A DNA stretch of 64,000 nucleotides from DASPJQ01 sp035299065 (GTDB lineage Bacteria; Bacteroidota; Bacteroidia; Flavobacteriales_D; UBA2798). Positions 51,340-60,394 of this stretch are shown in pieces. The notes beneath the pieces were generated by a model, which was not told where the DNA came from, made no database searches, and worked only from the letters and a program-made list of their open reading frames with translations. Each line of letters starts with the position of its first letter. Position 1 is the first letter of the stretch. The translations under genes were made by a program, and so were the position numbers. The stretch covers positions 1 through 64,000 of the forward strand of contig DATGXI010000019.1 in the NCBI GenBank assembly GCA_035299065.1, given 5' to 3'.

Positions 51340-52860
51340 TTGGAACATAAACAAGTTATTGAGGTAATTAATCACCTTGAAAAAAAATACCCGGTTAAAG
51401 GGTGGGAGGTGAATGGGGTGCAGGTATGGCCCTATGTAAGAATTACTATAGCTATGAAAATGTACTCGCTTCTTAAACCAAAAGCAAGCACTGCAGCCGG
51501 TTTACCTGATGCCGGTAAAAATAATTCCCCGAATCTTATTAGCAGGATTAAAAAAAAGATAGCCGTAAAGCGTGTTGATGCAAAACTTTCGGGCAATGCT
51601 GAAATTATTTTTTACAGTTTTCCTGCTGTTCGCACTTTTTTTGACAACAAGTGGTTCAATAAATACTTTGATGGCGAAATAGAACGGTTAAATGTACTGA
51701 AAAAAAAATCACTCGTACTCGAAGTGAAGGGTGAAAAACCGAATTATTATACAGATGTTTTTCATAAAAATAATTGTGTTTTTATTGAAGATCATTTTGA
51801 AAGCAAGGTATGGTCGCTTAACGGTAAAATAAAAGAAGCAAAAAGTTCATTAAACAGCTACAGTGATTTTATAGAAGAATTAGGTGTATTAGTACCGGAT
51901 TTAAAGCTGAATGATATTTCAGTGACAGGTCTCGAAAAACGATTTTTGCAGTTTAGTAAAATGACTGACTATTTTTCGGATATACTTGAACGCAATAAAA
52001 CAAAAATAGTGTTTGTTGTGTGCTACTATGAGTTTAAAGCCATGGCACTTTGTTGTGCTGCAAGGTCAAAAAAAATTCCTGTAGTTGATATACAGCATGG
52101 ATTACAAGGCAGCTATCACGCTGCTTATGGATCATGGGAGTCATTCCCGGTGGAGGGATATAAAACTATGCCTTCTTTATTCTGGTGCTGGAATGAAGAA
52201 GACGCAGCTGTTATAAACCAATGGGCTTCCCGTACCAATAATTTTCATGTTGCATTTAAGGGTGGAGATCCATGGCTCAATATGTGGAAATCGCGGGCAA
52301 GTAAATTTGTTGCAGATTATGACATCAAAATAGAAAAATTGCAGCGAAATCAAAAAAATCCATTTAATATTATATTTACTGCGCAGCCAATTGATGACGC
52401 TTTTCCTTCTACACTGGTTGAAGCTATTAATTCCTCCCCAAAAAATTGGATTTGGTGGATTAGGCTGCACCCCAGGCAAATGGAAACGGTTGAACAGGTA
52501 AAAATGCTTTTAAATACCAGTATAAATAAGAATGTAATTATTGAGGAGGCTACAAGTCTTCCCCTTCCGGCATTGCTAAGAAACATGCATGTGAACATTA
52601 CAAAATGGTCAAGCGTTGTACTTGAAGCCTCCACAATGGGAATACCTTCAATAGTGCTTCACCAGAATGGAGTTGATATATACAGCAGTCTGTTCAATCA
52701 AGGAAAAGTGGTCCTGGTAGATGGAAAAGAAAAAAAACTGGTTAATGTTCTTACGGAATATTGTAATGTTAAAAGCAAGGACATAACCGTTGAGCAAAGC
52801 CCGGTAGCAGAAGTTTTTGACATCATTTATCAAAAACACTCAATAGCACTGTCAAAATAA
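51340..52860 (+). CDS. Putative capsule-type glycosyl- or phosphotransferase (unrecognised)
   Basis: A 506-residue protein starting at TTG 51340. The N-terminal region (NHLEKKYPVKGWEVNGVQVW) seems real because it aligns in character with related cluster proteins, so a later ATG at about 51454 is less likely. A central part has KIPVVDIQHGLQGSYHAAYG (about 247-266) and the C-terminal half has IIFTAQPIDDAFPSTLVEA, WWIRLHPRQM and ITKWSSVVLEASTMGIPSIV. HGLQ plus LHPR and SSVVLEA are shared with capsule polysaccharide glycosyltransferases of the CDP-glycerol/KpsS type (GT-B fold). The donor and acceptor are unknown. It could be a KpsC/S-like or WsaP-like enzyme. Confidence 0.7.
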   Translation: MEHKQVIEVINHLEKKYPVKGWEVNGVQVWPYVRITIAMKMYSLLKPKASTAAGLPDAGKNNSPNLISRIKKKIAVKRVDAKLSGNAEIIFYSFPAVRTFFDNKWFNKYFDGEIERLNVLKKKSLVLEVKGEKPNYYTDVFHKNNCVFIEDHFESKVWSLNGKIKEAKSSLNSYSDFIEELGVLVPDLKLNDISVTGLEKRFLQFSKMTDYFSDILERNKTKIVFVVCYYEFKAMALCCAARSKKIPVVDIQHGLQGSYHAAYGSWESFPVEGYKTMPSLFWCWNEEDAAVINQWASRTNNFHVAFKGGDPWLNMWKSRASKFVADYDIKIEKLQRNQKNPFNIIFTAQPIDDAFPSTLVEAINSSPKNWIWWIRLHPRQMETVEQVKMLLNTSINKNVIIEEATSLPLPALLRNMHVNITKWSSVVLEASTMGIPSIVLHQNGVDIYSSLFNQGKVVLVDGKEKKLVNVLTEYCNVKSKDITVEQSPVAEVFDIIYQKHSIALSK

Positions 52861-52881
52861 GGTACCTTTAACGAATAAAGC

Positions 52882-54009
52882 ATGAAAAAAGTATTGATAA
52901 TAGGCCAGTCTGAAATCAAAATTGATCCAAGGGTTCATCGCCAGGTAATTGGTTTATTAAATCATTGTGAGGTTCATATTTTAGGCCCCGACCCTTTTCC
53001 TGATGCACGTGTTTATTTTCACGATATAAACGTAAAAGTGGAGGATGACCGTTCTATACTTGCAAAAATAAAACGGCTTGGCCCTTATCTTTTTGACAAT
53101 TTTAAGTATAAGTATTTTAGAAATCCCTCCTATTCACACAATGTAGAAAAATTAAAAAAAATTGATTTTGATCTGATAATAAATAACGAAGTATTTACGC
53201 TTCCTTTGGCCGAAGCCATACGGGGCAAAAAGTCAAAAGTACATTGGGATGCACACGAATATTACTATTCTTATTATGCTGACCAGTTGCAGCATGAAAA
53301 CAAAAACAAGTACATTAATTTTTTGTTAAACCGTTATGTACCTAAACTTGATTCATTTTCAACAGTGTGTGACGGTATAGCCGATTTATATAAAAATAAG
53401 TTTAACCGCCCTGTTGCTACACTTGAAAATCTGCCAGTAAAAACAGATATAAATCCGTCAAAAATAAATGGTCGCATTAAGCTGGTCCATCATGGCGCAG
53501 GACTACGTGACAGGAAACTGGAAAATATGTTTGAACTCATGAAATTTTTATCGCCCGATAAATTTGAATTTCATATTTACCTTACAAATAACCAGCCAGA
53601 ATACATGAAAGAGCTGAAATCAACCTATGATTTTGAGCATGTGTTTTTTCATGATCCGGTGCCAATGACTGAAATTGTAAACGAAATAAACCAATATGAT
53701 ATTGGTATTTGTATTGTTCCACACACCAATGAAAACTATCGTTTTGGGCTTCCCAACAAGTTTTTTGAATTTATACAGGCGCGCCTCATGATTATTGTGA
53801 ATGAGGGAGAGGAAATGCCGAAAATAGTGAGGAAGCATAATTTGGGATTGGTTGTAAATTCGCAGGATCCTAAGGAAATTGCTGAAATTGTTTCACAGTT
53901 AACCCCCGAAACAATTGACAGGTTTAAGAAAGCAAGCCATGATCAGGCAGCTTTTTTTTCAGCAACAAAAATTTATTCATATTACAAGACAATGATTGGT
54001 GTAAACTAA
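52882..54009 (+). CDS. Glycosyltransferase (GT-B fold, GT4-like)
   Basis: A 375-residue protein with an N-terminal Rossmann part (LIIGQSEIKIDPRVHRQVIG) and a C-terminal donor half (KLVHHGAGLRDRKLENMFEL, FHIYLTNNQPEY, YDIGICIVPHTNENYRFGLP, and FEFIQARLMIIVNEGEEMP). The phosphate-binding E-x7-E pattern of GT4 is weak, so it may belong to a side branch. It has no transmembrane helices, so it would act at the inner face of the membrane on lipid-linked glycan. It follows the capsule-type transferase by 21 bases. Confidence 0.82.
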   Translation: MKKVLIIGQSEIKIDPRVHRQVIGLLNHCEVHILGPDPFPDARVYFHDINVKVEDDRSILAKIKRLGPYLFDNFKYKYFRNPSYSHNVEKLKKIDFDLIINNEVFTLPLAEAIRGKKSKVHWDAHEYYYSYYADQLQHENKNKYINFLLNRYVPKLDSFSTVCDGIADLYKNKFNRPVATLENLPVKTDINPSKINGRIKLVHHGAGLRDRKLENMFELMKFLSPDKFEFHIYLTNNQPEYMKELKSTYDFEHVFFHDPVPMTEIVNEINQYDIGICIVPHTNENYRFGLPNKFFEFIQARLMIIVNEGEEMPKIVRKHNLGLVVNSQDPKEIAEIVSQLTPETIDRFKKASHDQAAFFSATKIYSYYKTMIGVN

Positions 54010-54015
54010 AGCATA

Positions 54016-55023
54016 ATGGATCCGAAGATAAGTGTTGTAATGCCGTTGTACAATAAACGCCCCTATGTAAAAGAGGCTATAGAATCCGTATTGAACCAAT
54101 CGTTTGGCGATTTTGAACTTATTGTTGTGGATGACGGAAGCACAGATGGAAGCCAGGATGTAATTAAAACTGTGAATGATAAACGCCTGTTTTTTTTTCA
54201 GAATGAAAAAAATTTGGGCACAGCGGGAAATGCCAATAAATGTATTGACTTAAGTAAAGGCAAGTATATAGCTCGCCTGGATGCTGATGACCTAATGACT
54301 CCCGGAAGACTCTTCCAGCAACTCCAACTCATGGAAAAAAATTCTGATATTGGAATCAGTTCGGGAGCCGTTGAAATATTTGGAGCAAAAAAAGAAATTT
54401 GGAGTATGCCGCTGACTCATGATGAGCTTGCAGCAAATATCTTGTTCAAACCCCCAATTGCTCAAGGGGCTTCTATGATTAGGAAAGAAATGTTGATTAA
54501 AAATAATCTTCGGTACGATGAAAATAGTTTAAATGTGGCAGAAGATTGGTTGATGTGGTTTAAGTGTTTTAAAGTAACAAAATTCGCCAATGTTCCTGAG
54601 GTTCTTATTCTTTACAGACAATACGATGGCAATATCACAAACAACGCAAATCACAATTTTTACCAGTCAAGAAAATTTGTTTATGATCACATGTTTAAGG
54701 ATTTGGGTTTGCCGATTGAAAAAACCGACATCCATTTTTTTACAAAGCCCTATTTTTCTTCACCCGTTACTGCACGGCAAGTGCATGAGTATTGTGAGTG
54801 GTTAACGTTCTTAAAGAACTGGAATCATTCGAAAAAGGTATTTCACGAAAAATTCTTTGATAAATCAATTGAGGACTTACGCGAGCGATTTTTTTATTTT
54901 CTACCGGCTTTTGGAACAAAACCAACTATGGCATGGCTAAAAATAAATGGTTACAATGTTTCAAAAATCAACTATTATATTAAACACAAAGTTAAATCGG
55001 TTCTTAAAAAAAGAACTAACTAA
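54016..55023 (+). CDS. Glycosyltransferase family 2
   Basis: A 335-residue inverting GT-A enzyme: ISVVMPLYNKRPYVKEAIES, VLNQSFGDFELIVVDDGSTD and the D-x-D-like IARLDADDLM (about 91-100), then SGAVEIFG and EDWLMWFKCF with the catalytic base region ED. The C-terminal third (about 230-335) is charged, with a Lys-rich end. It shares six bases of spacing with the gene before, in the same run. Donor and acceptor sugars cannot be told from sequence. Confidence 0.92.
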   Translation: MDPKISVVMPLYNKRPYVKEAIESVLNQSFGDFELIVVDDGSTDGSQDVIKTVNDKRLFFFQNEKNLGTAGNANKCIDLSKGKYIARLDADDLMTPGRLFQQLQLMEKNSDIGISSGAVEIFGAKKEIWSMPLTHDELAANILFKPPIAQGASMIRKEMLIKNNLRYDENSLNVAEDWLMWFKCFKVTKFANVPEVLILYRQYDGNITNNANHNFYQSRKFVYDHMFKDLGLPIEKTDIHFFTKPYFSSPVTARQVHEYCEWLTFLKNWNHSKKVFHEKFFDKSIEDLRERFFYFLPAFGTKPTMAWLKINGYNVSKINYYIKHKVKSVLKKRTN

Positions 55024-55030
55024 AACAAGC

Positions 55031-56236
55031 GTGCAAAAGGAAAACGATAAAGATATTATTATTTATTCGAAATGGTACCCTTATGGAGTATCTGAACCTT
55101 TCTTGCATGATGAAGTTGTGTTGCTTAGTGAAAAATTTAAAAAAGTATATATCTGCCCGCTTGTAAAAACCGGAGAAAAAAAACGCGATTTACCACTAAA
55201 TGTTGAAGTTTTGGAGTTACCGCAAATAGCACCATCTTCACGTTTCAGAGCGATTTTACATTCGTTTGTGCTAAGCTGTAACGAAAAGGAACGTAAACTT
55301 CATTTTAAACATTTTAAGTTTGTTGTAAATTATTACAGGAATATTTTCAGGTTTAAAAAATTTATTGAAAAATTTGTCAAAGAAAAACCAGGCCTTGTCC
55401 ATTATTCATACTGGGTTGAAGACTGGGCGGTTTTACTCTCGTTGCTAAAAAGCAAATTAAAATTTGAATTTACCTGCAGGGCGCACGGATTTGATGTTTA
55501 CAGTGAACGCTGGATACATAAATTTATTCCATTTAGAAGTTTACAGCTAAAAAACGTGCAACGAATAATTTTCGTAAGTGATACTGCCAGGATATACATG
55601 GAAAAAACCAATCCTGAATTTGTTAATAAATTTGCCGTATCAAAGCTCGGTACACATGATCACGGTGAAGGTAAGATTCCGGAAGGAGAAACGTTTATCG
55701 TAGTTAGCTGTTCAAATGTTATTCCCATAAAGCGCGTTGAAGTATTGGCAGAGGCCTTGGATACCCTTGACTTTAAAATCAATTGGATTCATATTGGTGG
55801 CGGTAAAAACTGGCCAGCGCTTAATGAAAAAACAAAGCACCTGGGACCTCACATTACAGTTAAACTTACTGGCGAAATAACGAACGAAGAAATTTTAAAA
55901 TTCTATAGCGAAAACGCGGTTGACGTATTTGTTTTGCTAAGTCAAACTGAAGGTGGGGTCCCTGTTTCATTACAGGAGGCGGCAAGTTTTGGTATTCCAT
56001 TGGTTGGAACAAATGCAGGAGGTATTCCTGAAATTGTAAATACGCAAACAGGGATATTAATTGGCAACAATTGCCTGGTTAACGATGTTTCCAGTGCATT
56101 GAAACGCGTGAAGCAAGAAAATATGGGCAGAAACGTCAATTTTAGGTCTGGGGTAAGGGATTTTTGGGTAAAAAATCACGATATTCAACGTAATTTTCAG
56201 ATATTTAATGAACTGTTAACACAAAAACCAATTTAA
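55031..56236 (+). CDS. Glycosyltransferase family 4
   Basis: A 401-residue protein from GTG 55031, eight bases after the GT2 stop; a longer frame from 54947 would overlap the GT2 by 77 bases and adds a stretch unlike the family. The N-terminal half has IIIYSKWYPYGVSEPFLHDE and FTCRAHGFDVYSERW; the C-terminal half has VVSCSNVIPIKRVEVLAEAL, WIHIGGGKNW, VFVLLSQTEGGVPVSLQEAA and GTNAGGIPEIV, which includes the GT4 E-x7-E region. It adds a sugar on the cytoplasmic side of the membrane. Confidence 0.9.
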   Translation: MQKENDKDIIIYSKWYPYGVSEPFLHDEVVLLSEKFKKVYICPLVKTGEKKRDLPLNVEVLELPQIAPSSRFRAILHSFVLSCNEKERKLHFKHFKFVVNYYRNIFRFKKFIEKFVKEKPGLVHYSYWVEDWAVLLSLLKSKLKFEFTCRAHGFDVYSERWIHKFIPFRSLQLKNVQRIIFVSDTARIYMEKTNPEFVNKFAVSKLGTHDHGEGKIPEGETFIVVSCSNVIPIKRVEVLAEALDTLDFKINWIHIGGGKNWPALNEKTKHLGPHITVKLTGEITNEEILKFYSENAVDVFVLLSQTEGGVPVSLQEAASFGIPLVGTNAGGIPEIVNTQTGILIGNNCLVNDVSSALKRVKQENMGRNVNFRSGVRDFWVKNHDIQRNFQIFNELLTQKPI

Positions 56237-56239
56237 TGC

Positions 56240-57307
56240 ATGTTTTCTGAAGAAGAAATTTGGGAACTGTTTTCGGCAAAGTCTGAATATGAATCGGTAT
56301 TAACCGATGCCTACGGCAGGCATCCATATTGGGCGGCAAAACACAGAAATGTATTTGACCCCGTTGTATCAAGGTATCTTGTGCATCATGGGTTCAAGCC
56401 TTTGTACCCTGACAACAAAAATTTTGCATTATGTGTTTCGCATGATATTGATCTTTTATTTGATGTTAGAACCAAAAGCCAGTTGTTGAAGGCCGGATTA
56501 AAAAATACGCTAGGATTGAAGTTGGGAAAGGCTGGTAAGGATTTTAAGAATGTAATAAGACCCTCAATTGAATATAATTTTCATATTGACCGAACGCTTG
56601 AGCATGGTAAAAAATACGGGGTGCGCTCAAGTTTTTACTTCTTATCATTAAATAGCGATGAGCAGGATTATAATTACTCATTATCAGAAATTGGTAGTAT
56701 TTTTGATTTGGTAAAAAAAAATGATGGGGAAATAGGTTTGCACGGTGGGCACCAGGCTTATGGTGAAGTTGAAAAAATGATCCAGGAAAAAACAAAATTG
56801 GAAAAGGCTTCAGGCGTAAAAGTTAGTGGTTACAGGAACCATTACCTCCGTTTTGAAACTCCACTTACCTGGCAACTTTTGAATAAAGCCGGCTTTTCAT
56901 ATGATTCAACTTTTGGTTATGCTGACTGTGTTGGATTTAGAAACGGCACCTGCCATCCTTTTCAGCCTTTTGACCTGAAGAATAGTAATTTTACTGACTT
57001 AATTGAACTTCCGCTTATAATTATGGATAGGTCTTTGTCAACTTACATGAACCTTGCCAGGCAAAAGCAATTTGAAATGTGTAAAATGCTAATTGACATA
57101 GTTGCCGAAAATAGAGGAGTTCTCACTTTATTGTGGCACAATAATTTTATGACTGGTGCCGATGGTGAAATGTATGCAGCCATATTAAAGTATGCGTTTG
57201 AAAAAAATGCCTGGATGGCCACAGGGAAAGAGATCACCGATTTTTGGAGAGAAAATGGTTACCATGACAAAATGAATGAATTATTGCTTAAAACAAAACG
57301 ACAATAA
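56240..57307 (+). CDS. Polysaccharide deacetylase-family protein
   Basis: A 355-residue protein with the NodB-type motif elements FALCVSHDIDLL (S-H-D-x-D, about residues 64-75), DGEIGLHGGHQAYG (about 161-174) and KVSGYRNHYLRFE. An N-terminal stretch (EEIWELFSAKSEYESVLTDA) precedes the catalytic barrel, as in related proteins within glycan clusters. Later VLTLLWHNNFMTG supplies a conserved His. No signal peptide is seen, so it may act on cytosolic or inner-leaflet intermediates. It probably removes an N-acetyl group from the glycan or a precursor. Confidence 0.85.
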   Translation: MFSEEEIWELFSAKSEYESVLTDAYGRHPYWAAKHRNVFDPVVSRYLVHHGFKPLYPDNKNFALCVSHDIDLLFDVRTKSQLLKAGLKNTLGLKLGKAGKDFKNVIRPSIEYNFHIDRTLEHGKKYGVRSSFYFLSLNSDEQDYNYSLSEIGSIFDLVKKNDGEIGLHGGHQAYGEVEKMIQEKTKLEKASGVKVSGYRNHYLRFETPLTWQLLNKAGFSYDSTFGYADCVGFRNGTCHPFQPFDLKNSNFTDLIELPLIIMDRSLSTYMNLARQKQFEMCKMLIDIVAENRGVLTLLWHNNFMTGADGEMYAAILKYAFEKNAWMATGKEITDFWRENGYHDKMNELLLKTKRQ

Positions 57308-57310
57308 AAA

Positions 57311-58423
57311 ATGGACTTATCAGAAAGATATAAATTGAAATTGGTAAGCAATGCCGATGAGATAAGTAAAACGATTGGCTTTCTTGATAAGGTTTTATCG
57401 CATCGGATGAATGAAGATATTTGGAATTGGGAGTTTGGGTTAAAACCCCATAACATGGTTATGAGCATAATTTATGACGAACAGGAAAGTGCCGTGGTAG
57501 GATCCCAATTTATGTTGCCCATTTACCTGGTTATACAAAATAGTAAAATTTTAACTGGTAAAAGTGAAAACAGCCATGCTGACCCTGCCCTAAGGGGAAC
57601 TGGCCTTTTTGAAAAGCTATACGCAAAAGCAGTTGAGGACTCGGTTCAAAAAAACCTTACCTGTTTATGGGGTTTTACACCTGCATTAAAGGTTTTTGAA
57701 AAAAAGTTGGGCTTTTTGGTGGACCCGGGTGCTATGTACAACTTTTCAATCGCAATTGGTAAACCGTCACTTGCGGAACTTAGTAAAAAAGAAAGTTTTC
57801 CAAAGTACATTGCGCGTTATTTCTACAATTCAAAAAAGCACAGAAAATATAAAAGTGTAAGGGCAATACTTGAGAAAAATATTGATTATTTAAATGAGAT
57901 TTCCAATATTAAAATAAGTAACCAGCCAGTTAATTGGAATGACTTGCATTTTCTGTATGAAGAATTAAAAATAGCAAATGGTGATTTTGTACATCTTGAC
58001 ATGAACCAGCAATACGTTGAATGGCGTATACTTAAAAATCCGAATCTTTCTTATACCACAACTTTTTTTTACAAAAGCAATGTGCTTATAGGTTATTATG
58101 TTTTTTCTATTTCAAATAGGTCGGCAAGTCTGGCCGATTTTACAGGTCTTAATCAACATGTTCTTGAACTAATGTATATTCACCTTTTAAAAACGTTGGA
58201 GGAAAAAAGTGCAGTAGTATTAAATTACTTCGGAAATCGGAACAATAAAGTAAATGCAAAAAACTTTGCTCTTTTTGAAAAATTAGGAGGACTTACCCAA
58301 CCCAACCCGGGAATGGCCTTTGTATACAGAGACCTGCTTAAAGGAGAAACAAATGCAGATTACCTTTCTCAAACGAATAATTGGTATTTGAATGGTTTGT
58401 GGACTGAAGGATTCACCTATTAG
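57311..58423 (+). CDS. GNAT-type N-acetyltransferase-like protein
   Basis: A 370-residue protein made of two parts. The N-terminal half contains a GNAT-like core: VVGSQFMLPIYLVIQNSKIL, SENSHADPALRGTGLFEKLY (R-G-x-G-L-F as the acetyl-CoA loop), CLWGFTPALKVFEKKLGF. The second half repeats similar strands (SYTTTFFYKSNVLIGYYVFS) and ends MAFVYRDLLKG. Length and two-core layout resemble the FemX/GNAT-like proteins found in surface glycan loci. It may acetylate an amino sugar, in place of a separate PseH. It is only three bases after the deacetylase stop. Confidence 0.8.
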   Translation: MDLSERYKLKLVSNADEISKTIGFLDKVLSHRMNEDIWNWEFGLKPHNMVMSIIYDEQESAVVGSQFMLPIYLVIQNSKILTGKSENSHADPALRGTGLFEKLYAKAVEDSVQKNLTCLWGFTPALKVFEKKLGFLVDPGAMYNFSIAIGKPSLAELSKKESFPKYIARYFYNSKKHRKYKSVRAILEKNIDYLNEISNIKISNQPVNWNDLHFLYEELKIANGDFVHLDMNQQYVEWRILKNPNLSYTTTFFYKSNVLIGYYVFSISNRSASLADFTGLNQHVLELMYIHLLKTLEEKSAVVLNYFGNRNNKVNAKNFALFEKLGGLTQPNPGMAFVYRDLLKGETNADYLSQTNNWYLNGLWTEGFTY

Positions 58424-58437
58424 ACATAATTTAAAAT

Positions 58438-59703
58438 ATGCGCGTACTAATTATATCGGCTTTTTTCCCACCGCTAAATAATATAGCCAGCCAGCGCATA
58501 GCCGCTTTTGAAAAGTACCTTAAACAAATGGAGCACCAGGTTGATGTTATTACACGTTATTATGACCTGGAGTTAATATCAGATCCCAAAATGAACGTGT
58601 ATGAAAAGTCTCCTTCAGGAATGAAAGATCCTTATATTCGAAAAGATAATGTGATTTATACAAATTATGATGAAATAACACCAAAAAAGAAAAAATTTGA
58701 CCGCATGCCTCCACTCATTAAAGGCTTATACAGCTATCTATCAATTGATGTATACTCATATGGTTGGTTGAAGTACGTGGAAATGGCATTTGCTAATGAA
58801 TTTTCAAAAAATAAATATGACTTTATTATTGCATCATATGGACCACCCATAACACTTTTAGCTGCAAAATCGATTTCAAATAAATACAACATACCATTTA
58901 TAGCTGACTTCAGGGACATTTTCATCAACGAGAAAGATAAAGGCTATCATTTGTCAATGAAAAAATGGCAACAGCGGTTCTTGCTTTCAAAATCCAGTGG
59001 ATTATTGTTTGTGAGTGAGGGCATGAAGGACTTTTTTAAGCAAAAAGCAGGAACGCTTCTGAATAAAATTCCATCAGCAATGGTAATGAATGGATGGGAT
59101 GAGCCGGGTACTTCAAAACCTGAATTAAGCGTGGAACTAATGGAACAATTAACTTCCATTCAATCCAGGCACAGTGTTCTATTGCTTCACACCGGTACGG
59201 TATACCCTGACCAGGAAATGCGATTTTTTACCAGCGCTTTAAAAAAACTAAACGAAACGCTTACAGGCAAAAAGGCAGCTATACTTTTTGTTGGCTTACC
59301 GGCCGACATAAGGGATTCAAAGGAGCTTGCTGGTGAAAACGTTTATTTTATTCCAAAAGTAAATCTTCAAACCAGTTTGTATTTGCAAAAATTAGCAACA
59401 GCATTACTGATTCCGGTTTGGCATGGTCGCTATACCGGTTTTTCAGGTAAATTATTTGAGTATATTGGTTCAGGAAACACGGTTTTGGTTGGTCCCGGTA
59501 TGCAAAAAGATGTGGTTGATTTTACCAGCAATTTCCGAAATGTGATACACCTGAAAGATTATAATGATTTTAATATAATTGTTAGCGATTTAACAGAAAG
59601 CACCCGTAAACAAAATATACCCGTAAACCACGAAAAACTGACAAGGGCTTATTGGGTAAAACAGTTAGAAATATTTTTAATTGCATTAAAAAAACAAAAT
59701 TGA
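58438..59703 (+). CDS. Glycosyltransferase family 4
   Basis: A 421-residue GT-B protein. It begins MRVLIISAFFPPLNNIASQR, the usual GT4 N-terminus, followed by FIIASYGPPITLLAAKSISN and FIADFRDIFINEKDKGYH in the acceptor half. The donor half has VLLLHTGTVYPDQEMRFFTS, ILFVGLPADIRDS, LLIPVWHGRYTGFSGKLFEY and IGSGNTVLVGPG. The order of segments matches WbuB-like or related glycosyltransferases. It lies 14 bases after the GNAT gene. Confidence 0.9.
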   Translation: MRVLIISAFFPPLNNIASQRIAAFEKYLKQMEHQVDVITRYYDLELISDPKMNVYEKSPSGMKDPYIRKDNVIYTNYDEITPKKKKFDRMPPLIKGLYSYLSIDVYSYGWLKYVEMAFANEFSKNKYDFIIASYGPPITLLAAKSISNKYNIPFIADFRDIFINEKDKGYHLSMKKWQQRFLLSKSSGLLFVSEGMKDFFKQKAGTLLNKIPSAMVMNGWDEPGTSKPELSVELMEQLTSIQSRHSVLLLHTGTVYPDQEMRFFTSALKKLNETLTGKKAAILFVGLPADIRDSKELAGENVYFIPKVNLQTSLYLQKLATALLIPVWHGRYTGFSGKLFEYIGSGNTVLVGPGMQKDVVDFTSNFRNVIHLKDYNDFNIIVSDLTESTRKQNIPVNHEKLTRAYWVKQLEIFLIALKKQN

Positions 59704-59710
59704 AAATAAT

Positions 59711-60394
59711 ATGATTATCGGTTCAGGTCTTATAGCGGGTAGGTTTAGTCAGTTTAAGCACGATAATCTTTTGTTATTTGCATCAGGAGTATCAAATTCG
59801 CGCAGCAATAATAAGAATGAATATAACCGGGAACTCGAGTTACTTGAAAAACATAACGTTGCCAACCCCGCTAAAACGCTAATTTACTTTAGCACATATA
59901 GTGTGGTTGACCCTTCACAAAAGGACACTTACTACGTAAAACATAAATTAGCAGTTGAGGAGTATATTAAAAACCGAAAAGGAGATTATCTAATAGTAAG
60001 AACCAGTAACATTGTTGGAAAAACAAGCAATCCAAATACCATTACTAATTTTTTATTTAACCATATAAACAATCAGCAGGAATTTGAATGCTGGCAAAAT
60101 GCTGAACGGAATTTATTGGACGTTGATCATCTTGTAAACATGTGTATGCGGTTGGTTGCCCATAATTTGATAAACCGTACTGTTTTCCTGGTTAATCCAA
60201 TTTCTTATCCGGTTCCCAAAATTGTTGCGCAATTTGAAAAAATAACAGGAAAAACCGCCTTATGTACGTATGTTGATAAAGGTGCAGTTTTCGATTTTGA
60301 TAAAAGTGTTTCTGAACGTTTATTCAAAGATCACTCGGTTGAAACCAGTAACTATCTTGAGATGGTAATTCAAAAATATTATGGAAAGGATTAA
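59711..60394 (+). CDS. Compact NAD-dependent epimerase/dehydratase-like protein
   Basis: A 227-residue extended-SDR-like protein, shorter than the usual 300. It begins directly with the nucleotide-binding loop MIIGSGLIAGRF. The active-site Tyr-x3-Lys is YVKHK in DTYYVKHKLAVEEYI with Ser/Thr in IYFSTYSVVDP upstream, and DYLIVRTSNIVGK follows as in sugar epimerases. The segment after the Rossmann strand 3 is reduced. Its last 14 bases overlap the next gene. It may make a 6-deoxy or keto sugar nucleotide; activity is uncertain because the protein is short. Confidence 0.75.
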   Translation: MIIGSGLIAGRFSQFKHDNLLLFASGVSNSRSNNKNEYNRELELLEKHNVANPAKTLIYFSTYSVVDPSQKDTYYVKHKLAVEEYIKNRKGDYLIVRTSNIVGKTSNPNTITNFLFNHINNQQEFECWQNAERNLLDVDHLVNMCMRLVAHNLINRTVFLVNPISYPVPKIVAQFEKITGKTALCTYVDKGAVFDFDKSVSERLFKDHSVETSNYLEMVIQKYYGKD

